Counted from the first letter of the stretch, positions 1-9,087 are shown. The stretch is DNA of 64,000 nucleotides from JAOUEA01 sp963762075 (GCA_963762075.1 CAVXJC010000008.1:124001-188000), one strand, 5' to 3'. Notes: generated by a model not told the origin, from the sequence alone. Numbers and translations are program-made.

Positions 1-45
1 GAGATCGGGATTGGCGTCGCCGAGCACGAGCAGGTCGAGATCCAT
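1..45 (-). CDS. PfkB-family carbohydrate kinase, N-terminal fragment (runs off window start)
   Basis: Only the first 15 codons are inside the window; they read MDLDLLVLGDANPDL. This matches the usual opening of PfkB/ribokinase-family sugar kinases, where a first beta strand leads into a G(D/E)xxxD motif. The ATG lies 9 bases after a TAGGCT box, the -10 spacing seen at many starts in this window, so the mRNA may be leaderless. The gene diverges from the macro-domain gene. Family assignment rests on 15 residues only. Confidence 0.45.
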   Translation of the reverse strand, partial: MDLDLLVLGDANPDL

Positions 46-118
46 CGAGGTCCGAGCCTACCGACGCCGCTGCCCTCGTGAAGTCTCGCCGCTGCGCCTT
101 CGTACGATGGGAGCCACG

Positions 119-631
119 ATGGCGCCGCGGATCGTGCTCGTGCAGGGAGACATCACGACCCAGTCGGTCGATGCGATCGTGAACGCGGCGAACACGTCGC
201 TGCGGGCCGGCGGTGGGGTCGACGGCGCGATCACGAGGGCGGCCGGGGCGGAAGCGCTCGCAGACCGCGAACGCGTGATCCGTGAGCGCGGACGCAACGC
301 CCTCCCGACGGGCGAGGCCGTTGGCACGATCGCCGGCGACCTCGACGCCCGGTGGATCATCCACACCGTGGGACCGGTGTACTCGGGCACGCCACGCGAC
401 GCGGAGCTGCTCGAGCGCTGCCACCGATCGGTGCTCGAGGTCGCCGACGAGCTGCGTGCTCGCACGGTCGCGTTCCCGGCGATCTCGACCGGGGTCTACG
501 GCTACCCCGTCGACGAGGCCGCCCCGATCGCGCTCGCGGCGGTCGCCGGGGCAGACACCGAGGTCGAAGAGGTCCGATTCGTGCTGTTCTCCGAGCGCGA
601 CCTCGCCGCCTTCCGGGCAGCACTCGGCTGA
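119..631 (+). CDS. Macro-domain protein (ADP-ribose binding / O-acetyl-ADP-ribose deacetylase type)
   Basis: A 170-residue single-domain macro protein. The opening VQGDIT, the NAANTSLRAGGGVDGAI loop and the later STGVYGYP loop are the adenosine-, ribose- and phosphate-binding segments of the YmdB/MacroD class, which hydrolyses O-acetyl-ADP-ribose and removes mono-ADP-ribose from proteins. An ATG at 107 is in frame, but it lies inside a TACGAT -10-like box; ATG 119 is 10 bases downstream of that box and directly precedes the conserved strand, so 119 is preferred. Nothing nearby suggests a specific substrate or toxin partner. Confidence 0.88.
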   Translation: MAPRIVLVQGDITTQSVDAIVNAANTSLRAGGGVDGAITRAAGAEALADRERVIRERGRNALPTGEAVGTIAGDLDARWIIHTVGPVYSGTPRDAELLERCHRSVLEVADELRARTVAFPAISTGVYGYPVDEAAPIALAAVAGADTEVEEVRFVLFSERDLAAFRAALG

Positions 632-681
632 GCACCGATCGCGGATGCGAGGACCCCGCTGGTAGCATCGCCTTCTTGCCC

Positions 682-1032
682 ATGAGCGACCAGACAACGA
701 ACGAAGACCTCACGAACGTGCGCGCGGTGCACGACCGGCTGGCCGATATCCAGCTCGTCGACTGCCGCGAGCTCTACGAGTGGGAAGCCGGTCGCGTCGA
801 GAGCGCCATCTACCTGCCGCTGAACTCGATCATGGCGGGCGCCGGCGCGGACCTCGACCACGACACGCCCGTCGCGGTGATCTGCCGCACCGGCAATCGC
901 AGCGAGCTCGCCACCATGATGCTGCAAGCTCGCGGCTTCGAGGCCTACAACGTCGAGGGCGGCATGGAAGCCTGGGCCGCCGAGGGCCTGCCGTACACCG
1001 CCGGCGACGGGTCGCCGGGCCGCGTCGCCTGA
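682..1032 (+). CDS. Single-domain rhodanese-like sulfurtransferase
   Basis: A 116-residue protein with one rhodanese domain. It has the DCRELYEWEAGRVESAIYLP segment and the active-site loop CRTGNRS, in which the first Cys would carry the persulfide. Proteins of this class pass sulfane sulfur between thiols in the cytoplasm, and the partner is unknown. No ribosome site is seen. A TAGCAT box at 663-668 places the likely transcription start at an in-frame TTG at 676, so translation may begin two codons earlier on a leaderless mRNA. It ends 5 bp before the convergent PPOX-family gene. Confidence 0.88.
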   Translation: MSDQTTNEDLTNVRAVHDRLADIQLVDCRELYEWEAGRVESAIYLPLNSIMAGAGADLDHDTPVAVICRTGNRSELATMMLQARGFEAYNVEGGMEAWAAEGLPYTAGDGSPGRVA

Positions 1033-1036
1033 GGCC

Positions 1037-1471
1037 CTACCCCTTCCAGCGGCGATAGACCGGCCGGTCGCCGTCGTAGGTCGTGCCGACCGCCTCCTCG
1101 ACCGCGCAGGCGTAGACGGCGAGCTCGTACGGCGCTTCGTACGGTCGCGCGATCGCACCCGGATGATCCGGTGAGACGCGCTCCATCCATCCGCGAACGA
1201 GGAACTCACCGCCTTCTCCTTCGTGATTCTCGGCTTCGATCGCCGAGTGCATCGCGTAGCGCCCGTCGAGGGCGACCTCGTCGTTCTTCGGGCTCCGCGC
1301 GCGGAACGCCACGAGCAGCAGGCCGGCCCCGAACCACGGCGAGACCGGATGCAGGCGGGGCGCGCCGTCGCGCCGGATCGTCGCGTGGAAGACGACCTTG
1401 CCCTCGAACAGCTCACGGCCGAACGTGGCGAGGTCCGGTTCCTGTATCTCGAGCTCGGCCCATGCACCCAC
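1037..1471 (-). CDS. Pyridoxamine 5'-phosphate oxidase-fold protein (FMN/F420 split-barrel)
   Basis: A 144-residue split-barrel protein resembling the PPOX/F420 family: a helix and strand (LFEGKVVFHATIRRDGAPRLHPVSPWF) followed by a second barrel half. These proteins bind FMN or F420 and reduce or oxidise small molecules; the substrate is not readable. The GTG start at 1471 is chosen because a TACCGT box lies 6 bases upstream. The longer in-frame ATG at 1495 overlaps the start of glcD and is less likely. The two promoters are divergent and lie within about 25 bp. Confidence 0.75.
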   Translation of the reverse strand: MGAWAELEIQEPDLATFGRELFEGKVVFHATIRRDGAPRLHPVSPWFGAGLLLVAFRARSPKNDEVALDGRYAMHSAIEAENHEGEGGEFLVRGWMERVSPDHPGAIARPYEAPYELAVYACAVEEAVGTTYDGDRPVYRRWKG

Positions 1472-1493
1472 GACCGGACGGTAGCCTGCAACC

Positions 1494-2963
1494 ATGGCCG
1501 ACGTCGACGGAGCGCGCCGCGAACTCGAAGCCGCGCTCGGCCCCGGCCCGGTGCTCGCGGACCCCCTCGCGCGTCGCCTCTATGCCCGCGACGCGTCGAT
1601 GGTCGAGGGGGGATGCGCGCTCGTCGTGCTGCCGACCACCACCGAGCAGGTCCAGGCGTGCGTGCGCATCGCCGCGGCGCACGGCCTTCCGATCGTTCCT
1701 CGGGGAAGCGGCACCGGGCTCGCCGGTGGCGCGACCCCGATGGGCGACGCGCTCGTCGTGGTGACCGCGCGCATGACCCGCATCGTCGAGGTGCGGCCCG
1801 AGGACCGCCTCGCGTGGGTGGAGCCCGGCGTGCCCAACCTCGATCTCGCGAACCACCTGCGTGCGAGCGGGTTCACGTTCGCGCCCGATCCGTCGAGCCA
1901 GCAGACGTCCTCGATCGGCGGCAACGTGAGCACGAACGCGGGGGGCCCGCATTGCCTCGCCTACGGCGTCACGAGCGCACACGTGCTCGCGCTCGACGTG
2001 GTCATGCCCGATGGCTCGGTCGAACGAGTCGGCACGGAGGGCCCCGAGGCGGCCGGGTACGACCTGCGCGGGGTGGTCGTCGGCGGCGAGGGAACGCTCG
2101 GAGTCGTGACCCGGGTGTGCGTGCGCATCGTGCCCGTGCCGCCCGCGGTACGCACGATGCTCTTCGGCTTCGAGACCGTCGAGGCCTGCGCGGCCACGGT
2201 GACGTCGATCATCGGGCGAGGCGTCGTTCCGGCGGCGGTGGAGATGATGGATCGGGGCATCGTGCGCGCCGTCGAGCGCTTCGCCCACGCCGGCTACCCG
2301 GTTGACGCGGCGGCGGTGCTGCTCGTCGAGGTCGACGGCACCACAGCCGGTGTCGAGGCGCAAGCGCACCAGGTCGAGGCCGCAGCACACGACCACGGGG
2401 TCTCGAGCGTGCGGGTCGCGGCCGACGACACGGAACGAGCCCTGTTGTGGAAAGGTCGCAAGTCCGCCTTCGGCGCCATCGCCCAGATCGCGCCGCACTA
2501 CCACCTGCACGACTGCGTGGTGCCGCGCACCAAGCTCGTCGACGTGATGCGCGGCGTCTACTCGATCGCCGAGCGCCACGGGCTGGTGGTCACGAACGTG
2601 TTCCACGCAGGTGATGGGAACCTGCACCCGCTCTTCTCGTTCGACCGCTCGGTCCCGGGAACGCTCGAGCGGGTGCTGCAGGCGAGCGACGAGGTCGTGC
2701 GCCTGTGCGTCGACGCTGGCGGCGCGCTCAGCGGCGAGCACGGCATCGGGCTCGAGAAGCGCGACTTCATGCCTCTCGTGTTCAGCGCAGAGGACCTCGA
2801 CGCACAGGCGTGCGTGCGCGAGGCATTCGACCCTCACCGCCGCATGAACCCGCGGAAGGTCTTGCCCGACGGCGCCCGATGCGGGGAGTTCGCGATCGCA
2901 GCGGCGGGCACGGGCGATGCAACCGATGACGCGGCCGGCCTTCCGGAGGGTTCGTGGATCTGA
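1494..2963 (+). CDS. glcD: Glycolate oxidase FAD-binding subunit (GlcD-like FAD-linked oxidase)
   Basis: A 489-residue flavoprotein of the VAO/GlcD class. The FAD-binding domain carries PRGSGTGLAGGATP near residue 65 and GGNVSTNAGGPHCLAYG near 140. The C-terminal FAD-oxidase domain has GDGNLHPLFSFD and GEHGIGLEKRDF, the usual substrate and flavin contacts. The enzyme oxidises glycolate or a related 2-hydroxy acid such as D-lactate and passes electrons on through GlcF. ATG 1494 follows a TAGCCT box by 6 bases, so the transcript looks leaderless. It overlaps glcE by 10 bp. The third subunit, glcF, lies 7.7 kb away. Substrate within the 2-hydroxy-acid family is uncertain. Confidence 0.88.
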   Translation: MADVDGARRELEAALGPGPVLADPLARRLYARDASMVEGGCALVVLPTTTEQVQACVRIAAAHGLPIVPRGSGTGLAGGATPMGDALVVVTARMTRIVEVRPEDRLAWVEPGVPNLDLANHLRASGFTFAPDPSSQQTSSIGGNVSTNAGGPHCLAYGVTSAHVLALDVVMPDGSVERVGTEGPEAAGYDLRGVVVGGEGTLGVVTRVCVRIVPVPPAVRTMLFGFETVEACAATVTSIIGRGVVPAAVEMMDRGIVRAVERFAHAGYPVDAAAVLLVEVDGTTAGVEAQAHQVEAAAHDHGVSSVRVAADDTERALLWKGRKSAFGAIAQIAPHYHLHDCVVPRTKLVDVMRGVYSIAERHGLVVTNVFHAGDGNLHPLFSFDRSVPGTLERVLQASDEVVRLCVDAGGALSGEHGIGLEKRDFMPLVFSAEDLDAQACVREAFDPHRRMNPRKVLPDGARCGEFAIAAAGTGDATDDAAGLPEGSWI

Positions 2964-4063
2964 TCCACCCACGCACGGTCACCGATGTCGCCGAGGCGCT
3001 CGGTCAGGCGAGCAGGCACGGGCGCCGCGTGCTCGTCGTCGGCGGACGCACCCACGTCGACAAGGGCAACCCGAGCGAGGTCGACGCGGAGCTCTGGACG
3101 ACACAGCTCGACCAGGTCGTTGCCTACGACCCCGCGGAGATGCTCGTCGTCGTGCAGGCGGGCATGCGCTGCACCGCCCTCGCCGAGCTGCTCGCCGAGC
3201 ACGGCCAGGAATGGCCGGCCGACTCGCCGCCCGACTCCACCGTAGGCGGCGTGATCGCGTCGGGCTCGTCGTGCGCTCGTCGCCTGCGCGTCGGCCCGAT
3301 CCGCGACACCGTCGTCGAGATGGAGCTCGTCACCGGCGACGGGCGCACCGTGCACAGCGGCGCGCGCACCGTGAAGAACGTGACCGGATACGACCTGCAC
3401 CGCCTCGCGACGGGCTCACTCGGCACCCTCGGCGTCATCACCCAGCTCGCGCTCAAGGTGCGGCCGCTCCCCCAGCGTTCCCTCACCCTCACCACGCCAG
3501 GCGATCTCGCGCTCGCGACCGCCATCGTTGCCGAAGCCCCGCTCGTGACCGGCGCGCTCGCGACTCCCGACAGGGTCGAAGTGCGGCTCGAGGGCTGGGC
3601 CGACGAGGTCGACGAGCTCGCCGCCATGGTGCGCCGCCTCGCCCCCGACACCGAGACCGCGAGTGACGACGGCGGGCCGTTCCCGTTCCCGTCCGCGCCC
3701 TGGTGGACCTGGCCAGTCAACGGCACGATCGTGGAGGCCGCGCTCGTCCCCTCGAAGCTCGGGCCGGCGCTGGCCGGACTCGAGGAGTATTCCGCCCTCG
3801 CCACCGTCGGCCTCGCATGGATCGCCGCATCGACCGACGAAGAGCTCGCCGCGATCCGCGCGAAGATCGAGAGAGCAGGCGGCATCGCGCCCGCGATCCG
3901 GGGACCCGGGGGGCTCGGCGCCGCAGCGATCGCCGCACCCGACGTGCACCGGCGTCTCAGAGCGTCGTTCGACCCGGCCGACATCCTGGCGCCCGGTCGC
4001 AGCTGGGCGAGAGAGACCCGCGGGCCGGCTACACCAGCCGGCGATCGCTCGCCCAGCGGGTGA
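2954..4063 (+). CDS. glcE: Glycolate oxidase FAD-binding subunit GlcE
   Basis: A 369-residue second FAD subunit. It has the N-terminal VVGGRTHVDKG and DSTVGGVIASGSSCARRLRVG segments and SLGTLGVITQLALKV of FAD_binding_4 proteins, and only a short C-terminal domain, as in GlcE. It is expected to form the glycolate oxidase complex with GlcD and GlcF. The GTG start at 2954 lies just after GGAGGG and inside the end of glcD, so translation is probably coupled. The 3' end overlaps the convergent response-regulator gene by 35 bp. Confidence 0.83.
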   Translation: MDLIHPRTVTDVAEALGQASRHGRRVLVVGGRTHVDKGNPSEVDAELWTTQLDQVVAYDPAEMLVVVQAGMRCTALAELLAEHGQEWPADSPPDSTVGGVIASGSSCARRLRVGPIRDTVVEMELVTGDGRTVHSGARTVKNVTGYDLHRLATGSLGTLGVITQLALKVRPLPQRSLTLTTPGDLALATAIVAEAPLVTGALATPDRVEVRLEGWADEVDELAAMVRRLAPDTETASDDGGPFPFPSAPWWTWPVNGTIVEAALVPSKLGPALAGLEEYSALATVGLAWIAASTDEELAAIRAKIERAGGIAPAIRGPGGLGAAAIAAPDVHRRLRASFDPADILAPGRSWARETRGPATPAGDRSPSG

Positions 4064-4667
4064 GCTCGTAACGGCTCGACAGTTGCAGCTTTCGAAGCAC
4101 CGACGACACGTGAGTCTCGACCGTCCTCACCGAGATGTGCAGCTCTCGCGCGGCTTCCTTGTAGGCGTAGCCGCGCGCGATGAAGCGCAGCACCTCGCGC
4201 TCACGCGGGGTCAGCTGATCCAGCTCGGGGTCGATCTCACCTACCGGCAGCGCCCCCGCGAAGGCGTCGAGCACGAAGCCCGCGAGGCGTGGGGAGAAGA
4301 CTGCATCCCCGTCGTATACGCGCCTGATCGCCTCGGAGAGATCGGAGGGTGCGATCGTCTTCGTCACGTAGCCGCGGGCGCCGGCTCGGATCACCGCGAT
4401 GACATCATCTGCGGCGTCGGAGACCGAGAGGGCAAGGAAGCGGGTGTCCACCCCCGCGCGAGCGACCCCTTCGATCACCGCCGCACCTCCGCCGTCGGGA
4501 AGGTGCACGTCGAGCACCACCACGTCGGGCGCCGTCTCGGCGATGCCGGCGACCGCGTCGAGGACCGTGCCCGCGTCGCCCACGACCTCGACGCCGTTTC
4601 GCAGCTCGGCTCTCACTCCCGAGCGGAACAGACCGTGGTCGTCGACCAGGTACACCCGGATCGTCAC
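4029..4667 (-). CDS. NarL/LuxR-family response regulator
   Basis: A 212-residue two-component regulator. The receiver domain (1-120) has the acidic pair DD at 9-10, the phospho-acceptor Asp53 in VVVLDVHLPDG, and the conserved Lys in YVTK. The C-terminal LuxR helix-turn-helix (about 146-205) contains LTPREREVLRFIARG and the recognition helix SVRTVETHVSSVLRKL. Its ATG overlaps the stop of the kinase gene (ATGA), so the two are one cistron pair. Likely targets include the divergent PspC/LiaF membrane genes, but no operator was identified. Confidence 0.93.
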   Translation of the reverse strand: MTIRVYLVDDHGLFRSGVRAELRNGVEVVGDAGTVLDAVAGIAETAPDVVVLDVHLPDGGGAAVIEGVARAGVDTRFLALSVSDAADDVIAVIRAGARGYVTKTIAPSDLSEAIRRVYDGDAVFSPRLAGFVLDAFAGALPVGEIDPELDQLTPREREVLRFIARGYAYKEAARELHISVRTVETHVSSVLRKLQLSSRYELTRWASDRRLV

Positions 4668-5845
4668 GATGCCGCTCTCGGCACCATGAGCCGGACCTCC
4701 GTGCCGCTGCCTTCGGTCGACGAGATCGACACCTCACCGCCGGAGCGTTCGATCCTTCCTTCGATGGAATCGGCGATGCCGCGCCGGTCGAGAGCCACCG
4801 CAGCTCGTTGGAAGCCGACGCCTTGATCGCGGATGAACGCGGTGATCCTCTCGGGCTCGACCTCGATGAACAGCGACACCGACCGCGCGCCCGAATGACG
4901 AGCGGCGTTGACGAGCGCCTCACGAGCCGCGGCGACGAGGGCGCCCGCCGCTGCGTCGATCGGCGCATCGCCGACGACGACCGACTCCACCGGCACGCCG
5001 TACTCGCGCTCGGCCTGGTCGACCACCGACTCGATCGCGGACGCGAGCATGCTCGGCCCTGCGCTGGGCGCGCGTCCGTAGAGCCAACCTCGCAGCTCGC
5101 GTTCCTGGGTTCGAGCCAGGCTCGCCATGCGCCGGGGATCGTCGGCTCGCTGGATCAACGCGAGCGTCTGGAGCACGGAATCGTGCAGGTGGGCCGCGAG
5201 CGTTGCGCGTTCCTCGGATCGGATGCGATCCCTGCGCTCGATCCTCACGTCCCTCGCCAGCCGCGTCATCCAGGGTCCGATCACGACTCCGACCACCAGC
5301 AGGGCAGCTGCCGCCGCGGCCGGCCCGTTCCACAGGAGCCCCGACCTGCGGCCGACGACGACGAAGACCACGACGCCGACGGCGATCAAGGCGGCTCCCG
5401 CCATGAACCGCACCGTGCCGGTCGAGCTCCGCGACAGCAGTCGCGCGAGGCGCGATCGGCCGAGCGTCGCGCGGGTCCACAGCACGATGGAACCGAAGAC
5501 CGCCAGCGCCGCAGGAACCACGACGTCGTCGCCGAGCCACAGTCCGGCGGTGCGAAGGAGCAGCAGCGAACCCGCGAGCACGAACACGACCGCGATCGTC
5601 CGCCGCCCGCTCGCCGCGCGATCGCTAGGCGGTTCGCCCTCGGCCGGTTCGACCGATGCCACGATCGATGCCAAGTAGCAGATCGCGCCGACGCCGCCTG
5701 CGAGCGTCAGCAGCACGAAGCCGAGCCGCACGACGAGCGGATCGACCCCCAAGCGTTCGCCGATGCCACCAGCCACGCCGAACAGCACACGGTCCCCGAC
5801 GCTTCGACGAAGACGCCGGGACGACACCGAACGGGTCACGGCCAT
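4664..5845 (-). CDS. PspC-domain sensor histidine kinase (HisKA_3 type)
   Basis: A 393-residue membrane kinase. An N-terminal PspC domain (residues about 10-65, SVGDRVLFGVAGGIGERLGV) is followed by about four further hydrophobic segments. The phospho-acceptor motif AAHLHDSVLQTL and a HATPase domain with ALVNAARHSGA (N box) and DQGVGFQ (G1 box) come after. Such kinases sense cell-envelope stress and phosphorylate the NarL-type regulator encoded next. Start ATG 5845 sits immediately before the PspC domain; in-frame ATGs at 5881 and 5890 would add 12-15 unconserved residues. It diverges from another PspC gene at 5975. Confidence 0.88.
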   Translation of the reverse strand: MAVTRSVSSRRLRRSVGDRVLFGVAGGIGERLGVDPLVVRLGFVLLTLAGGVGAICYLASIVASVEPAEGEPPSDRAASGRRTIAVVFVLAGSLLLLRTAGLWLGDDVVVPAALAVFGSIVLWTRATLGRSRLARLLSRSSTGTVRFMAGAALIAVGVVVFVVVGRRSGLLWNGPAAAAAALLVVGVVIGPWMTRLARDVRIERRDRIRSEERATLAAHLHDSVLQTLALIQRADDPRRMASLARTQERELRGWLYGRAPSAGPSMLASAIESVVDQAEREYGVPVESVVVGDAPIDAAAGALVAAAREALVNAARHSGARSVSLFIEVEPERITAFIRDQGVGFQRAAVALDRRGIADSIEGRIERSGGEVSISSTEGSGTEVRLMVPRAAS

Positions 5846-5974
5846 GGGCGATGTTCGCACGCGACCCCCGTGGTCTGCCATCGGGAACATGCCTGAGGGC
5901 CAGCCGATGCTCTCAGGGTTCTTCCCGGGAAGACCCCGATGCCAGGCTCTGCGGCCCGCGGGCAGACTCACTGA

Positions 5975-7171
5975 ATGTTGACGACGGGGCCGGGCGAACG
6001 CGCGCGGTGGTCGCGACGTCCCGATCACCGGTGGATCGCGGGGGTCGCGAGTGGCATCGCCGATCACGCCGCTGTTCCCGTCTGGGTGGTCCGGGTCGCG
6101 TTCGTCGTCGCGACTCCGCTCGCCGGTGTGGGGGCGATCGCCTACGGCTTCCTGTGGTGGCTCATGCCACGAAGCGACTTGGCGGAGAGCGCCGCGCGAC
6201 GCACCGCTCGCCGCTATCCCCAAGCGCCCATCTGGCTCGGCGTCGGGCTCGTCGCGGTCGGGGCGCTGTTGTTCGCCGGACAGGCGGGATGGCTCAACCG
6301 ATCGGTGGTCATCGCGCTCGGGTTAATCGCCGTCGGAGCGCTGCTCTTCATGCGGGAACCGGCCACCGGGGCGGAACCGGCACGGGGCGCCGACGAGACC
6401 GGTGCGCCGCTGGCGATGCCCGTGCCGCCCGTCGCCGATCGGGAGGCCGACCTTCCTCCGGCCTCATTGCCGGGATCATCACGGCGGGTCGATCGGAAGC
6501 GTCGCCCACGCGATCGCTCGTTCCTCGGACCGCTCACGCTGGGTATCGGGCTGGTCGTGATCGCCGTCGCCGCGCTCCTCGATCTCGCGGGGGCCTTCTC
6601 GTTCACGTTCCCGCAGGCCGCGGCGCTGCTGCTGCTGGTGCTCGGCGTGGGAATGACCATCGGAGGATTCGTGGGCAGGGCTCGTTGGCTCGTGTTGCCC
6701 GTGCTCTTGATCGCGCCGTTCGCCTTGGTGCTCACCGTGCTGCACATCGATCTCGACGACGGCATCGGCGATCGCACGGTCACGATCCGATCGCTCGACG
6801 AGCCGGTGGAACGCCGCCTCGGCGGAGGTGAGATGACCCTCGATCTGCTCGACCTACGTCCGGGCGAATCGGGCAGTCTGCAGCTACACGTCGGGGTCGG
6901 CGTGCTGACGCTGAACATCCCCGACGACATCACCGTGGAGCTCACGGGCAGCGTCGGACTGGGGACCACGCAGACGCTCTTCTCGCGCATGTCGCCCTCC
7001 GACGTGCATCGATGCTGCCGGTACACGGAAGCGCGAGGTGGGTTCGCCCAGCCGATCAGATGGGCTTCCAGCCAGCGCGAGGGATCGACACCGGGCACGG
7101 TACGGATCCAGGCCACGGTGTCGATCGGGGCCGTACGCATCAACCACGTCGACAGGAGCAGATCGCGATGA
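5975..7171 (+). CDS. PspC-domain membrane protein with LiaF-like C-terminal domain
   Basis: A 398-residue protein. The PspC domain (about 12-60, DHRWIAGVASGIADHAAVPVWVVR) is followed by paired membrane helices at about 75-120 and 175-245. A soluble C-terminal segment (LGGGEMTLDLLDLR, LHVGVGVLTLNIPDDITVELTGSVG) resembles the beta-solenoid domain of LiaF/DUF2154 proteins. LiaF-type proteins restrain cell-envelope stress two-component systems, which fits the divergent PspC kinase/regulator pair. It overlaps the next small membrane gene by ATGA. Confidence 0.82.
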   Translation: MLTTGPGERARWSRRPDHRWIAGVASGIADHAAVPVWVVRVAFVVATPLAGVGAIAYGFLWWLMPRSDLAESAARRTARRYPQAPIWLGVGLVAVGALLFAGQAGWLNRSVVIALGLIAVGALLFMREPATGAEPARGADETGAPLAMPVPPVADREADLPPASLPGSSRRVDRKRRPRDRSFLGPLTLGIGLVVIAVAALLDLAGAFSFTFPQAAALLLLVLGVGMTIGGFVGRARWLVLPVLLIAPFALVLTVLHIDLDDGIGDRTVTIRSLDEPVERRLGGGEMTLDLLDLRPGESGSLQLHVGVGVLTLNIPDDITVELTGSVGLGTTQTLFSRMSPSDVHRCCRYTEARGGFAQPIRWASSQREGSTPGTVRIQATVSIGAVRINHVDRSRSR

Positions 7172-7446
7172 ACCCCCACCGATTCGATCCGTTCTCGTTC
7201 GTCGTGGGCCTCGCGACCGCCGTGTTCGCCATCATGCTCCTCTGGGGCGATCTCGACGTGCCCGACCTGCGCCCCTCGCGCTTGTGGCCGCTCCCGGTGT
7301 TCGCCCTCGGTCTGATGCTCACCCTCTATGGGGTTCGAAGGCTCGTCGAGTCAACCCGCGGTGCGCACACCATCGAGCCCGAGGCGCCAGACGACGCCGA
7401 CGCGATCGAGGTCGGCTCCGACACCGAAGTCTTCGATCAGGACTGA
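7168..7446 (+). CDS. Small membrane protein, two predicted helices
   Basis: A 92-residue protein with two hydrophobic stretches (about 9-25 and 40-58) and an acidic C-terminal tail rich in Asp and Glu. The ATG overlaps the stop of the PspC/LiaF gene (ATGA) and follows AGGAGC, so it is translated with it and probably belongs to the same envelope-stress module. I recognise no named family. Confidence 0.7.
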   Translation: MNPHRFDPFSFVVGLATAVFAIMLLWGDLDVPDLRPSRLWPLPVFALGLMLTLYGVRRLVESTRGAHTIEPEAPDDADAIEVGSDTEVFDQD

Positions 7447-7519
7447 ACGCTCCGCCCGCATCACGAGACGACCGATGTTGCATGCTGTCCACGCGCGATC
7501 ACGACAGAGAGGACAGGCC

Positions 7520-7912
7520 ATGCTCAACGACGATGACCGAGCGCTCCTGCAGGGCAAGAACTTCGCCAGCCTCGCGACCACGATGACGGATGGGTCACCT
7601 CAGGCGTCGATCGTGTGGATCGACGTCGACGACGACGCCATCGTGGTGAACACCGCCGAGGGGCGCACGAAGACCGAGAACATGCGGCGCGACCCGCGAG
7701 TCGCGATCTGCCTGTTCGACAGCGACGATCCGTACCTTCAGCTCATGGTGCGTGGACACGTCACCGACTTCGTGCACGAGGGGGCCGACGCGCACATCGA
7801 TTTCCTGGCGAAGAAGTACACAGGGGCCGATGTCTACGGTGACCATCGAGCCGATCAGCAGCGTGTGATCGTGCGGATCGCTGTCGACGGCGTCGTCCGC
7901 ATGGGCTACTAG
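7520..7912 (+). CDS. PPOX-class F420-dependent oxidoreductase-like protein
   Basis: A 130-residue split-barrel protein of the actinobacterial F420/FMN PPOX group: KNFASLATTMTDGSPQASIVWIDVDDDAIVVNTAEGRTKTENMRRDPRVAICLF is followed by the second barrel half ending VVRMGY. The SPQASIVW strand and the KTENMRRDPRVA helix-turn form the cofactor phosphate site in this family. A GAGAGG stretch about 10 bases upstream of ATG 7520 serves as ribosome site. It ends 11 bp before the convergent aminotransferase gene. The substrate is unknown. Confidence 0.85.
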   Translation: MLNDDDRALLQGKNFASLATTMTDGSPQASIVWIDVDDDAIVVNTAEGRTKTENMRRDPRVAICLFDSDDPYLQLMVRGHVTDFVHEGADAHIDFLAKKYTGADVYGDHRADQQRVIVRIAVDGVVRMGY

Positions 7913-7923
7913 TCCGGCTCAGA

Positions 7924-9087
7924 CTACTGCAACGCGCGGAGTCGCTCGCCCGCCCGCTCGAGGGTCTCGATCTTCTTGCAGAACGCGAACCGCAACAGGT
8001 GCGCACCGTCGGCCGGATCCTCGACGAACGAGGAGCCCGGCACCGCTGCTACACCGATCCTCTCCACGAGATGGCGCGCAGTTGCGACATCGTCGCCGAG
8101 CTCGAGATGCGAACAGTCGGCCATGACGTAATAGGCACCGGCGGGCGGCGACGCGACCTCGAACCCGCACTCGGCGAGCACCTGCAACATCACGTCACGG
8201 CGCTCGGCGTAGTCGGCACGCATCTCCTCGTGATAGGTCGCGGGGAGATCGAGCGCGGTGATGCCGGCGACCTGCAGCGGCGCCGCAGCCGCCACCGTGA
8301 GGAAGTCGTGCACCGGCCTGATGCCGGCCATGAGCGCGGGCGCCGCGATCGCCCACCCCACCCGCCAACCTGTCACGGAATACGTCTTCGAGAGGGCGCT
8401 GATCGTGATCGTGCGGTCCCCCATGCCGGGAAGCGTGGCGATGGGCACGTGCATCGCCCCGTCGTACGTGATGTGCTCGTAGATCTCATCGGTGATCGCG
8501 ATGACGTCGTGCTCGAGGCAGAGATCGGCGATGGTGGCGAGCTCGTCGCGTGAGAATACTTTGCCGGTCGGATTGTTCGGCGAGTTGATCACGATCGCCC
8601 GGGTTCGCGGCCCGAACGCCGCGCGAAGCTCGTCGTCGTCGAACGTCCAGTCGGGCGGTCTGAGCGAGACGAGCCGGGGCGCGGCGCCGGTGAGGATCGC
8701 GTCGGGTCCGTAGTTCTCGTAGAACGGCTCGAAGATCACCACCTCGTCGCCGGGATCGAGCACGCCGAGCATCGACGCGATCATCGCCTCGGTCGATCCG
8801 CACGTGACGCAGATCTCCTTCTCGGGGTCGATCGCCATGCCGTAGTCGCGCGCGTACGCGGCCGCGATCGCATCGCGGAACGCCGGAACGCCCCACGTGA
8901 TCGGGTACTGGTTGTGATCGTCGGCGATCGCCCGTGCCGCAGCGTGCTTCAAGGCTTCTGGCGCCGCGAAGTCGGGGAACCCCTGCCCAAGGTTGATCGC
9001 GCCGTGCTGGTTCGCGAGCCGCGTCATGTCACGGATCACCGACTCCGTGAACGACGTCGCCTTCACCGACGGTCGAGCTCCCGACAT
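7924..9087 (-). CDS. PLP-dependent aminotransferase, class I/II
   Basis: A 387-residue fold-type I aminotransferase. Landmarks are NLGQGFPDF near residue 33, TCGSTEAMIA, INSPNNPTGKVF, ITDEIYEHI, and the Schiff-base Lys in ISALSKTYSVTGWRVGW. The pattern is closest to the methionine/kynurenine-oxoglutarate aminotransferase group. A tryptophan 2,3-dioxygenase gene 1.8 kb away makes a kynurenine role possible but not shown. ATG 9087 is 9 bases after a TATCAT box, again suggesting a leaderless mRNA; longer in-frame starts lack homology. Confidence 0.9.
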   Translation of the reverse strand: MSGARPSVKATSFTESVIRDMTRLANQHGAINLGQGFPDFAAPEALKHAAARAIADDHNQYPITWGVPAFRDAIAAAYARDYGMAIDPEKEICVTCGSTEAMIASMLGVLDPGDEVVIFEPFYENYGPDAILTGAAPRLVSLRPPDWTFDDDELRAAFGPRTRAIVINSPNNPTGKVFSRDELATIADLCLEHDVIAITDEIYEHITYDGAMHVPIATLPGMGDRTITISALSKTYSVTGWRVGWAIAAPALMAGIRPVHDFLTVAAAAPLQVAGITALDLPATYHEEMRADYAERRDVMLQVLAECGFEVASPPAGAYYVMADCSHLELGDDVATARHLVERIGVAAVPGSSFVEDPADGAHLLRFAFCKKIETLERAGERLRALQ

